64,000 bases of DNA, taken from assembly GCF_024753245.1 (NCBI RefSeq), contig NZ_JANUGX010000036.1, forward strand, positions 1 to 64,000, written 5' to 3'. The position numbers and the translations under genes are program-made. This document shows, in pieces, positions 17,121-24,758 of this stretch. This stretch comes from Massilia norwichensis. Lineage in GTDB: Bacteria > Pseudomonadota > Gammaproteobacteria > Burkholderiales > Burkholderiaceae_D. Position 1 is the first letter of the stretch; each line of letters begins with the position of its first letter. The notes beneath the pieces were generated by a model. The model made no database searches. It was not told where the DNA came from and saw nothing but the letters and a program-made list of their open reading frames with translations.

Positions 17121-18500
17121 ATGGCAAAATCCCGAACCAGTTTCGTCTGTAACGATTGCGGCAGCGTGGCCAGCCGCTGGACCGGCCAGTGCGGCGACTG
17201 CAAGGCATGGAACACCATGACCGAGCAGGTCGAGACCGCCGGCCTGAACCGGATGTCGCAGACCCCCGGCATGCACAAGAGCCTGGCGCAGACCGCGCCG
17301 GTGCTGTCTCTCGCCGATATCGAGGCGATCGACGTGCCGCGCTTCGGCACCGGCATCGAAGAATTCGACCGCGTGCTGGGCGGCGGCCTGGTCGCCGGTG
17401 GCGTGGTGCTGATCGGCGGCGACCCCGGCATCGGCAAGTCGACCCTGCTGCTGCAGGCGCTGGCCAACCTGGCCACGACCCGCAGCACCCTGTATGTCTC
17501 GGGCGAGGAGTCCGGCGCCCAGATCGCGCTGCGCGCGCGCAGGCTGCAGGTCGAGGCCAAGGAACTCAAGCTGCAGGCCGAGATCCAGCTCGAGAAGATC
17601 CTCGGCACCATCGCCGACATGAAGCCGGAAGTGGCCGTGATCGACTCGATCCAGACCCTGTACTCGGACGCGCTGACCTCGGCGCCCGGTTCGGTGGCCC
17701 AGGTGCGCGAGTGCGCGGCCCAGCTCACCCGCGTCGCCAAGCAGACCGGCGTGACCATCATCCTGGTCGGCCACGTCACGAAAGAGGGCGCGCTGGCCGG
17801 TCCGCGCGTACTCGAGCACATCGTCGATACGGTGCTCTACTTCGAGGGCGATACCCAAAGCAGCTTCCGCCTGGTGCGGGCGATCAAGAACCGCTTCGGC
17901 GCCGTCAACGAGCTGGGCGTGTTCGCGATGACGGAAAAGGGCCTGAAGGGGGTGTCCAACCCGTCGGCGCTGTTCCTGTCGCAGCACGACAGCCAGGTGC
18001 CCGGTTCCTGCGTGATGGTGACCCAGGAGGGCACGCGTCCGCTGCTGGTCGAGATCCAGGCCCTGGTCGACACCAGCCACCTGCCGAACGCGCGCCGCCT
18101 CTCGGTCGGCCTCGAACAGAACCGTCTGGCGATGCTGCTGGCGGTGCTGCACCGGCACGCCGGCATCGCCGCCTTCGACCAGGACGTGTTCATCAACGCG
18201 GTCGGCGGCGTCAAGATCACGGAACCGGCGGCCGACCTGGCAGTCCTGCTGGCGATTAACTCGTCGATGCGCAACAAGCCGCTGCCGCGCGGCCTGGTGG
18301 TGTTCGGCGAAGTCGGCCTGGCCGGCGAAATCCGCCCGGCGCCACGCGGCCAGGAGCGCCTGCGCGAAGCCGCCAAGCTGGGCTTCTCGGTGGCCGTGAT
18401 CCCGAAGTCGAACGTGCCGAAGCAGCCGATCGAGGGCATGACCATCGTCGCGGTGGAGCGCATCGACGAGGCCTTCAACAAACTGCGCGAGCTCGACTAA
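17121..18500 (+). CDS. radA: DNA repair protein RadA
   Basis: A 459-residue RecA-like ATPase that promotes branch migration during recombinational repair. It has the N-terminal zinc finger (VCNDCGS...GQCGDC), Walker A (GGDPGIGKST), the RadA-specific KNRFG motif (IKNRFGAVNELGVF) and a C-terminal Lon-protease-like domain (NAVGGVKITEPAADLAVLLA; GEVGLAGEIRP). Length is normal for the family. Confidence 0.96.
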   Translation: MAKSRTSFVCNDCGSVASRWTGQCGDCKAWNTMTEQVETAGLNRMSQTPGMHKSLAQTAPVLSLADIEAIDVPRFGTGIEEFDRVLGGGLVAGGVVLIGGDPGIGKSTLLLQALANLATTRSTLYVSGEESGAQIALRARRLQVEAKELKLQAEIQLEKILGTIADMKPEVAVIDSIQTLYSDALTSAPGSVAQVRECAAQLTRVAKQTGVTIILVGHVTKEGALAGPRVLEHIVDTVLYFEGDTQSSFRLVRAIKNRFGAVNELGVFAMTEKGLKGVSNPSALFLSQHDSQVPGSCVMVTQEGTRPLLVEIQALVDTSHLPNARRLSVGLEQNRLAMLLAVLHRHAGIAAFDQDVFINAVGGVKITEPAADLAVLLAINSSMRNKPLPRGLVVFGEVGLAGEIRPAPRGQERLREAAKLGFSVAVIPKSNVPKQPIEGMTIVAVERIDEAFNKLRELD

Positions 18501-18562
18501 AAAAGCGCTTAGGCCTTATAATTGCTGGTTTGTCTGATAACGGAACCAACTGGTAAGGTGTA

Positions 18563-18880
18563 ATGACGGATCAAAGGCAGTCGGGGCGCAAGATTGTGAA
18601 GGTGAGGGCGGTGGTCGCGATGGAAGGCCAGGCGCCGATGCCGGGACGGACCTCGGATGTGGGCAGCAATGGCGTCAGCATCGCGGTGCAGAGCCCCCTG
18701 CAGGTGGGGCAGACCGGGCAGGTGGGCTTCGACCTGCTGGTCGAGGGTAAGCTGACCCCGATCGCCGCGCGCGCGAAAGTCATCTACTGCATTTTCAGCG
18801 GCGGCGAATTCAAGGCCGGCTTCCAGTTCCTGAACCTGGACCTGGCGGCGATGACCCAGCTGTCGCGCTTCCTGCGATAA
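18563..18880 (+). CDS. PilZ domain protein
   Basis: A 105-residue single-domain protein of the PilZ family, the commonest c-di-GMP receptor. The first motif, RxxxR, is RQSGR at residues 5-9. The second, normally (D/N)xSxxG, reads DVGSNG, so the conserved Ser is Gly and binding may be weakened. The rest (SIAVQSPLQVGQTGQVGFDL; AKVIYCIFSGGEFKAGFQFLNL) is a normal PilZ beta barrel. A TATAAT hexamer at 18517-18522 may be its own -10. A strong terminator follows. Confidence 0.82.
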   Translation: MTDQRQSGRKIVKVRAVVAMEGQAPMPGRTSDVGSNGVSIAVQSPLQVGQTGQVGFDLLVEGKLTPIAARAKVIYCIFSGGEFKAGFQFLNLDLAAMTQLSRFLR

Positions 18881-18901
18881 CGCTTCCCCGTCAAGAAAAC
18901 G

Positions 18902-18938
18902 AAAGCGGCGAGCGCCCCTTGGGCCTCGCCGCTTTGTC
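18902..18938 (+). terminator. Intrinsic terminator after the PilZ gene
   Basis: AAAGCGGCGAG (18902-18912) pairs exactly with CTCGCCGCTTT (18925-18935) around a 12-nt loop. It lies between convergent genes and has A-rich/T-rich ends, so it may work in both directions. Confidence 0.75.
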
Positions 18939-18962
18939 ATTGTGGCCAAGAGGCCAGTTACG

Positions 18963-19187
18963 CTATTCGTGATAGCGATCCGTCAATTTCCCAGAGCAGT
19001 TGCGTCCTTCGCAGATGGCCTCGAAAGCCACCAGTCCGGCTATCCCGACCAATATGCCGGTCACAATTACACCTAACACCATGAACGTCAAACGCCGTTT
19101 GGCGAGTCCCCCCGATCGTCTCGCATGCAATGTAAGCGCGGCATGCACACGCTGAACAAGTCCTCCATTCAGCCCCGACACCTTCAA
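18963..19187 (-). CDS. Small membrane protein of unknown function
   Basis: A possible 74-residue protein with a basic N-terminal half (HARRSGGLAKRRL), one membrane helix (FMVLGVIVTGILVGIAGLVAF) and a short tail with two Cys (CEGRNC). It matches no family I recognise. Support comes from the clean basic-then-hydrophobic layout and its convergent position against a terminator. There is no clear ribosome site, so it may not be real. Confidence 0.45.
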   Translation of the reverse strand: MKVSGLNGGLVQRVHAALTLHARRSGGLAKRRLTFMVLGVIVTGILVGIAGLVAFEAICEGRNCSGKLTDRYHE

Positions 19188-19237
19188 GCTAGCAGACCAA
19201 CCAGTATTTACAAGGGGCTTTTGGCCCTGTTCCGCAA

Positions 19238-19291
19238 GTCATAAATCGATGACAGCCATGTCATAAAGCCGTCATATTTGCTCTCTACACT
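19238..19291 (+). promoter_or_regulatory. Tandem Pho box and pst promoter
   Basis: GTCATA-type half sites start at 19238, 19260 and 19271, that is at 0, 22 and 33 bp, matching the 11-bp repeat unit of PhoB sites; the slot at 19249 is degenerate. The best box is TGTCATAAAGCCGTCATA around 19259-19276. A TACACT -10 (19286-19291) follows at the spacing seen when PhoB replaces the -35. This indicates PhoB control of pstS and the downstream operon. Confidence 0.85.
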
Positions 19292-19344
19292 GCGCAGCAT
19301 TAACACCGCGTCACCTCCCTAAACCAGGAAAACAAGGACTTGAT

Positions 19345-20388
19345 ATGCGCATGAAGCAACTGCTGGCAACCCTGATCATCGGCACCTCGGCCGCCTTCGC
19401 GAGCACCGCGACCATGGCCGCGGACATCACCGGTGCGGGCGCCACCTTCCCGTACCCGATCTACGCCAAGTGGGCGGAGATGTACAAGAAGGCGACCGGC
19501 AACGGCCTCAACTACCAATCGGTCGGCTCGGGCGCCGGCATCAAGCAGATCAAGGCCAAGACCGTCGACTTCGGCGCCTCCGACATGCCGCTCGCCGCCG
19601 ACGAGCTGAACCAGGCTGGCCTGTTCCAGTTCCCGGCCATCATGGGCGGCGTCGTCACCGTGGTGAACCTGCCGGGCGTCCAGCCGGGCCAACTGAAACT
19701 GACCGGACCGGTCGTGGCCGACATCTACCTCGGCAAGATCACCAAGTGGAACGACCAGGCGATCGCCGCACTGAACCCGGGCGTCAAACTGCCGGACGAC
19801 GAGATCACCGTCGTGCACCGCGCCGACAGCTCGGGCACCTCCTTCCTGTTCACCGACTACCTGTCGAAGACCAACCCGGAATTCAAATCGAAGATCGGCG
19901 CCGGCACCGCGGTGAAATGGGCCACCGGCGTGGGCGGCAAGGGCAATGACGGCGTCGCCGCCAACGTCCAGCGCATCAAGGGCTCGATCGGCTACGTCGA
20001 GTGGGCCTATGCCAAGAAGAACAAGATGAGCCACACCCAGCTGAAGAACCGCGACGGCGTGTTCCTGCAGCCGGACGACGACGCCTTCAAGGCCGCCGCC
20101 GCCAACGCCGACTGGGCCAAGACCCCGGGCTTCTCGGTGGTCCTGACCGACCAGCCGGGCAAGGCGGCATGGCCGATCACCGGCGTCTCCTACATCCTGG
20201 TGCACAAGGCCCAGGAAGATGCCGCCAAGGGCAAGGAAGTCCTGAAGTTCTTCGACTACGCCTTCAAGAGCGGCGACGCCGCTGCAACCGAGCTGGACTA
20301 CGTGCCGCTGCCGGATAGCGTGACCAAGCTGGTGCAGGATGCCTGGAAGGCGAACATGAAGGATGCTTCGGGCAAGGCGATCTGGTAA
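19345..20388 (+). CDS. pstS: Phosphate ABC transporter substrate-binding protein PstS
   Basis: This 347-residue periplasmic protein binds inorganic phosphate for PstCAB. A signal peptide runs to about TMAADITGAG. Family motifs are GAGATFPYPIYAKWAEMYKK, SVGSGAGIKQI, DFGASDMPL and HRADSSGTSFLFTDYLS, which supply phosphate ligands. An AGGA ribosome site precedes the start, and a tandem Pho box stands about 70 bp upstream. It is the first gene of the pst-pho operon; a long dyad repeat separates it from pstC. Confidence 0.97.
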   Translation: MRMKQLLATLIIGTSAAFASTATMAADITGAGATFPYPIYAKWAEMYKKATGNGLNYQSVGSGAGIKQIKAKTVDFGASDMPLAADELNQAGLFQFPAIMGGVVTVVNLPGVQPGQLKLTGPVVADIYLGKITKWNDQAIAALNPGVKLPDDEITVVHRADSSGTSFLFTDYLSKTNPEFKSKIGAGTAVKWATGVGGKGNDGVAANVQRIKGSIGYVEWAYAKKNKMSHTQLKNRDGVFLQPDDDAFKAAAANADWAKTPGFSVVLTDQPGKAAWPITGVSYILVHKAQEDAAKGKEVLKFFDYAFKSGDAAATELDYVPLPDSVTKLVQDAWKANMKDASGKAIW

Positions 20389-20396
20389 GTCACCAA

Positions 20397-20484
20397 CGTC
20401 GTCCCCGCGCAGGCGGGGACCCAAGTTCTGCATGAGCAGTCGGAACGCATGCAAACTTGGGTTCCCGCCTTCGCGGGAACGACG
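20397..20484. repeat. 31-bp-arm inverted repeat between pstS and pstC
   Basis: Arms at 20397-20427 and 20454-20484 are near reverse complements, with each arm also folding on itself (CCCCGC-GCAG-GCGGGG and CCCGCC-TTCG-CGGG type). The CCCGCxxxGGCGGG core with CCAAGTT flank is typical of dispersed palindromic repeats in proteobacteria. In the mRNA it would form a strong hairpin that could protect the pstS message or reduce read-through to pstC. Confidence 0.8.
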
Positions 20485-20499
20485 GCAGAGAACGAATAT

Positions 20500-21519
20500 A
20501 TGAGCGCACAAAACGCCACCGTAACCCAAGAGGCCACCCAGCAAGCCCTGCTGGACGACGCCAGCCACGCCCGCCTGCGCAACACCATGCGCAAGCAGCG
20601 CATCCAGGACTTCTTCTTCCATAAGATTACCTTGCTGTTCGCGGCCTCGGTGCTGGTGGTGCTGGTCGGGATCATCGTCTCGCTGGCCGTCGGCGCGATG
20701 CCGGCTTTCCGCGAATTCGGCGCGCACTTCATCGTCCGCAACGAGTGGGACCCGATCAACGACCAGTTCGGCGCCCTGATCGCCATCGCCGGCACCCTGG
20801 CGACTTCGCTGATCGCGCTGCTGGTGGCGGTGCCGGTCAGCTTCGGCATCGCGCTGTTCCTGACCGAGATCTGCCCGGCCTGGCTGCGCCGCCCGATGGG
20901 CACCGCGGTCGAACTGCTGGCCGGCGTGCCCTCCATCATCTACGGCATGTGGGGCCTGTTCGTGTTCGCGCCGATGTTCGGCGACCACATCCAGCCGCTC
21001 CTGAAAAAGACCCTGGGCGTGCTGCCGGTCGTCGGCCCGCTGTTCCAGGGCCCGACCATGGGCCTGGGCATCCTGACCGCCGGCCTGATCCTGGCCGTGA
21101 TGATCATCCCCTTCATCGCTTCCGTGATGCGCGACGTGTTCGAGATCGTCCCCGCGGTGCTGAAGGAATCGGCATACGGCCTCGGCTGCACCAAGTGGGA
21201 AGTGGTGCGCAAGATCGTGCTGCCCTACACCCGTACCGGCGTGGTCGGCGGCGTCATGCTGGGCCTGGGCCGCGCGCTCGGCGAGACCATGGCCGTCACC
21301 TTCGTGATCGGTAACGCCAACGAATTGTCGTGGTCGCTGTTCGCCGCGGGCAACTCGATTTCCTCGACCCTGGCCAACGAGTTCGCCGAAGCCAGTTCGG
21401 CGCTGCACGTGTCCTCGCTGTTCGCGCTGGGCCTGATCCTGTTCGCGATCACCTTCATCGTGCTGTCGGCCGCCAAACTGATGTTGCTGGGGATGTCCCG
21501 CAAAGAAGGAGTGAAGTAA
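20500..21519 (+). CDS. pstC: Phosphate ABC transporter permease PstC
   Basis: A 339-residue inner-membrane subunit with six predicted helices. The start at MSAQNATV is used because the open frame upstream is the palindromic repeat. It shows VELLAGVPSIIYGMWGLFVF and the ABC-coupling loop ESAYGLGCTKWEVVRKIVLPYTRTG, followed by GLGRALGETMAVTFVIGNA. The stop codon overlaps the pstA start (TAATG). Confidence 0.96.
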   Translation: MSAQNATVTQEATQQALLDDASHARLRNTMRKQRIQDFFFHKITLLFAASVLVVLVGIIVSLAVGAMPAFREFGAHFIVRNEWDPINDQFGALIAIAGTLATSLIALLVAVPVSFGIALFLTEICPAWLRRPMGTAVELLAGVPSIIYGMWGLFVFAPMFGDHIQPLLKKTLGVLPVVGPLFQGPTMGLGILTAGLILAVMIIPFIASVMRDVFEIVPAVLKESAYGLGCTKWEVVRKIVLPYTRTGVVGGVMLGLGRALGETMAVTFVIGNANELSWSLFAAGNSISSTLANEFAEASSALHVSSLFALGLILFAITFIVLSAAKLMLLGMSRKEGVK

Positions 21520-22388
21520 TGCAAGGCGTCATCAATCCGCCGGCCGTGAACCCGGTCTATCGCCGCCGCCTGCTGAGCCACCGCATCGGCATCGCGCTGT
21601 CGGTGCTGGCGATGGCCATCGGCCTGGGCTTCCTGGCCTGGATCCTGTTCACCCTGCTGGTGCATGGCTTCGGCGCGCTTTCGCATACCCTGTTCACGCT
21701 GGATACGCCGGCGCCGGGCAGCGAGGGCGGCATCCGCAACGCCATCATCGGCAGCCTGCTGATGGTCGGCTTCTCGACCCTGGTCAGCACGCCGATCGGC
21801 ATCCTGGCCGGCATGTACCTGGCCGAGTACGGCCAGAACAACAAATTCGCGGCCGTCACGCGCTTCGTCACCGACATCATGCTGTCGGCGCCCTCGATCG
21901 TGATCGGCCTGTTCGTCTACGCGCTGCTGGTGCCGCGCATGGGCCACTTCTCGGGCTATGCCGGCACGCTGGCGCTGTCGCTGATCGCGATTCCCGTGGT
22001 GGTGCGTACCACCGACAACATGCTGCACCTGGTGCCGAACAGCCTGCTCGAAGCGGCGTTCGCGCTGGGCGCGCCGCGCTGGAAGGTGGCGCTGACGGTG
22101 CGCCTGCGCGCGGTGAAGGCCGGCGTCGTCACCGGCGTGCTGCTGGCCGTGGCCCGCATCTCCGGCGAGACCGCGCCGCTGCTGTTCACCGCCCTGAACA
22201 ACCAGTTCTTCACGGCCGACATGAACCAGCCGATGGCCAACCTGCCGGTGGTGATCTACCGCTTCGCCATGAGCCCCTACGAAGACTGGCAGTCGATCGC
22301 CTGGGGCGCCGCGCTGCTGGTGACCCTCAGCGTGCTGCTCCTGAATATCCTGTCGCGGACCCTGTTCCGCCAAAAGAACCCGCAATAA
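21519..22388 (+). CDS. pstA: Phosphate ABC transporter permease PstA
   Basis: A 289-residue permease partner of PstC. The start MQGVINPPAV lies within the last codon of pstC, so the two are translationally coupled. Typical segments are STPIGILAGMYLAEYG, LSAPSIVIGLFVYALLV, NSLLEAAFALGAPRWKVALTVRLRAVKAG (coupling helix) and ARISGETAPLLFTA. It precedes pstB by 6 bp. Confidence 0.96.
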   Translation: MQGVINPPAVNPVYRRRLLSHRIGIALSVLAMAIGLGFLAWILFTLLVHGFGALSHTLFTLDTPAPGSEGGIRNAIIGSLLMVGFSTLVSTPIGILAGMYLAEYGQNNKFAAVTRFVTDIMLSAPSIVIGLFVYALLVPRMGHFSGYAGTLALSLIAIPVVVRTTDNMLHLVPNSLLEAAFALGAPRWKVALTVRLRAVKAGVVTGVLLAVARISGETAPLLFTALNNQFFTADMNQPMANLPVVIYRFAMSPYEDWQSIAWGAALLVTLSVLLLNILSRTLFRQKNPQ

Positions 22389-22394
22389 GCAAAA

Positions 22395-23180
22395 ATGATG
22401 AGCCAAGAGACCGTGAACAAACAAAAGACCAAGACCATTGAAGTGCAGGGCCTGGATTTTTATTACGGGAAGACCAGGAGCCTGAAGAACGTCAGCCTCG
22501 ACATCCACGACAAGCAGGTCACGGCCTTCATCGGCCCATCGGGCTGCGGCAAGTCGACCCTGCTGCGCACCCTGAACCGGATGTACGACCTGTACCCGGG
22601 CCAGCGCGCCGAGGGGCAGATCCTCTACCGCGGCCGCAACATCCTGGAGCAGGGCGTGGACGTGAACATGCTGCGCGCCAAGGTCGGCATGGTGTTCCAG
22701 AAGCCGACCCCGTTCCCGATGTCGGTGTACGACAACATCGCCTTCGGCGTGCGCCTGTATGAAAACCTGGCCAAGGGCGAGATGGACGAGCGCGTCGAAT
22801 GGGCGCTGAAGAAGGCGGCGCTGTGGGGCGAGGTGAAGGACAAGCTGAACAAGAGCGGCCTGTCGCTGTCGGGCGGCCAGCAGCAGCGCCTGTGCATCGC
22901 GCGCGGCGTCGCCGTCAAGCCGGACGTGCTGCTGCTCGACGAGCCGACGTCGGCGCTGGACCCGATCTCGACCGCCAAGATCGAGGAACTGATCAGCGAG
23001 CTGAAGGGCGACTACACGATCGCCATCGTGACCCACAACATGCAGCAGGCGGCGCGCTGCTCGGACTACACGGCCTATATGTACCTGGGCGAACTGGTGG
23101 AATTCGGCGAGACCGACCAGCTGTTCATGAACCCGGCCAAGAAAGAGACCCAAGACTACATCACCGGCCGATTTGGATGA
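22395..23180 (+). CDS. pstB: Phosphate ABC transporter ATPase PstB
   Basis: A 261-residue ATP-binding subunit driving phosphate import. Walker A is GPSGCGKST, the Q-loop MVFQKPTPFPMSVYDN, the signature LSGGQQQRLCIARG, and Walker B VLLLDEPTSALDP, with the switch His in IVTHNMQQ. PstB is also part of the signalling complex that holds PhoR off when phosphate is plentiful. A 108-bp branched palindromic element separates it from phoU. Confidence 0.97.
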   Translation: MMSQETVNKQKTKTIEVQGLDFYYGKTRSLKNVSLDIHDKQVTAFIGPSGCGKSTLLRTLNRMYDLYPGQRAEGQILYRGRNILEQGVDVNMLRAKVGMVFQKPTPFPMSVYDNIAFGVRLYENLAKGEMDERVEWALKKAALWGEVKDKLNKSGLSLSGGQQQRLCIARGVAVKPDVLLLDEPTSALDPISTAKIEELISELKGDYTIAIVTHNMQQAARCSDYTAYMYLGELVEFGETDQLFMNPAKKETQDYITGRFG

Positions 23181-23184
23181 GGGA

Positions 23185-23292
23185 CTCTACGACCTACTGC
23201 GCGGCCGCAGGGCCGGCCTGCGATGCTCGCCGTACCGGATGTACGGCTGCGCTTCTCGGCCACCCCTGCGGCCGTTCGCTACGGTCGTAGAG
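23185..23292. repeat. Branched palindromic element between pstB and phoU
   Basis: Three nested inverted repeats are visible: CTCTACGACC (23185-23194) with GGTCGTAGAG (23283-23292); CGGCCGCAGGG (23202-23212) with CCCTGCGGCCG (23264-23274); and GCCGTAC (23229-23235) with GTACGGC (23241-23247). Together they give a long stem with internal loops over the whole spacer. No open frame of note is inside. It may be a mobile palindromic repeat or an mRNA stability/attenuation element. Confidence 0.7.
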
Positions 23293-23356
23293 CCCCTTGT
23301 GAAGTCAGCGGGCGGGTGGCACGTTAAAATAACGATATTCGATAGGAAGCAAAGAC

Positions 23357-24061
23357 ATGGTAGGCGAGCATTCATCCAAGCAGTACGACCAGGAACTCGA
23401 AGGCATCCGCTCCAAGGTGCTGCTGATGGGCGGCATGGTGGAAACCCAGTTCGACGAGGCGCTGAACTGCTTCCGCGTCGGTAACTGCCAGCTGGCGGAC
23501 AAGGTGATGGCCGACGACCAGGCCGTGAACCAGCTCGAAGTCCAGCTGGACGACGCCTGCAGCCACCTGATCGTGCGCCGCCAGCCGGCCGCGAACGACC
23601 TGCGCACCGTGATGGCGACCATCAAGGTGATCACCGACCTCGAGCGCATCGGCGACGAAGCCGCCAAGATCGCGCGCACCGCCAAGAGCCTGCACGAGCG
23701 CGGCATGGTCGGCTTCAACCACCACGACATCGTGCGCACCATTGCGCGCAACACTGCCGACATGCTGCACGACGCGCTGGACGCCTTCGCCCGCCTGGAC
23801 GGCAAGGCCGCGCTGCAGATCATCGCCCGCGACGACGAAGTCGACTTCGAATTCCGTACCATCCTGCGCAACATGATCACCTTCATGATGGAAGACCCGC
23901 GCACCATCTCGCCGGCGCTGGACACGCTGTGGGTGGCCAAGGCGATCGAGCGCATCGGCGACCACGCCAAGAACATCGCCGAGTACGTGATCTACGTGGC
24001 CGAGGGGCGCGACATCCGCCACTCGAAACCGGCGGCGCTGGCCGGCCAGGCGGAAGGCTGA
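23357..24061 (+). CDS. phoU: Phosphate signalling protein PhoU
   Basis: A 234-residue cytoplasmic protein of two three-helix bundles that links PstSCAB status to PhoR. Metal-site motifs of the family occur as DLERIGDEAAKIA and, in the second repeat, AIERIGDHAKNIAEYVIY. A TAAAAT hexamer at 23325-23330 might be an internal promoter. phoB follows 4 bp after the stop. Confidence 0.96.
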   Translation: MVGEHSSKQYDQELEGIRSKVLLMGGMVETQFDEALNCFRVGNCQLADKVMADDQAVNQLEVQLDDACSHLIVRRQPAANDLRTVMATIKVITDLERIGDEAAKIARTAKSLHERGMVGFNHHDIVRTIARNTADMLHDALDAFARLDGKAALQIIARDDEVDFEFRTILRNMITFMMEDPRTISPALDTLWVAKAIERIGDHAKNIAEYVIYVAEGRDIRHSKPAALAGQAEG

Positions 24062-24065
24062 GCCG

Positions 24066-24758
24066 ATGGCATCCAACACGAGCGTCCTGATCGTCGAAGA
24101 TGAACCGGCCATCGTCGAGCTGGTGAGCTATTCGCTGCGCGAGACCGGCTGGGAGATCCGCGCCGCGTCCAATGTGGCGGCGGCCTGGGACGCGATCGTG
24201 AAAGCCAAGCCCGACCTGCTGCTGCTGGACTGGATGCTGCCCGACCAGAGCGGCCTGCGGCTGCTGTCGCGCCTGCGCGGCGACCGCGACTTCCAGGAGA
24301 TGCCGGTCATCATGCTGACTGCGAAGAGCATGGAAGAGGACAAGATCGCCGGCCTGAACACGGGTGCCGACGACTACGTCACCAAGCCGTTCTCGCCGCG
24401 CGAACTGCTGGCGCGCTCGAAAGCCCTGTTGCGGCGCAAGAGCCCGCACCTGGCCGAGGCGCCGCTCAGCGCCGGCCCGGTCACGCTCGACCCGGGCAGC
24501 TGCACGGTCAGCATCGACGGGCGCCCGCTCGACATGGGCAATGCCGAATACCGCCTGCTGAAATTCCTGATGGCGCATCGCGAGCGCGTGTTCTCGCGCA
24601 GCCAGCTGCTCGATAAAGTCTGGGGCGACGCCGCGGCGGTCGAGGAGCGCACCGTCGACGTGCACGTCCTGCGCCTCCGTAAGGCATTGAAGGAAGCCGA
24701 GAAGCTGATCAAGACCGTGCGCAGCGTCGGCTACATGCTGACCGAGAAAGAGCTGTAA
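24066..24758 (+). CDS. phoB: Phosphate regulon response regulator PhoB
   Basis: A 230-residue OmpR-type regulator. The receiver has the acidic pair (VEDEP), phospho-acceptor Asp55 in LLLLDWMLP, and Lys in TKPFSPREL. The C-terminal winged helix contains RVFSRSQLLDKVWGD, EERTVDVHVLRLRKAL and IKTVRSVGYM. It would bind the Pho box upstream of pstS. phoR begins directly after the stop. Confidence 0.95.
   Translation: MASNTSVLIVEDEPAIVELVSYSLRETGWEIRAASNVAAAWDAIVKAKPDLLLLDWMLPDQSGLRLLSRLRGDRDFQEMPVIMLTAKSMEEDKIAGLNTGADDYVTKPFSPRELLARSKALLRRKSPHLAEAPLSAGPVTLDPGSCTVSIDGRPLDMGNAEYRLLKFLMAHRERVFSRSQLLDKVWGDAAAVEERTVDVHVLRLRKALKEAEKLIKTVRSVGYMLTEKEL

Noticed and set aside
19300..21408. 702-codon minus-strand frame opposite pstS-pstC
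   Set aside because: It crosses two certain genes and an inverted repeat; no homologous features.
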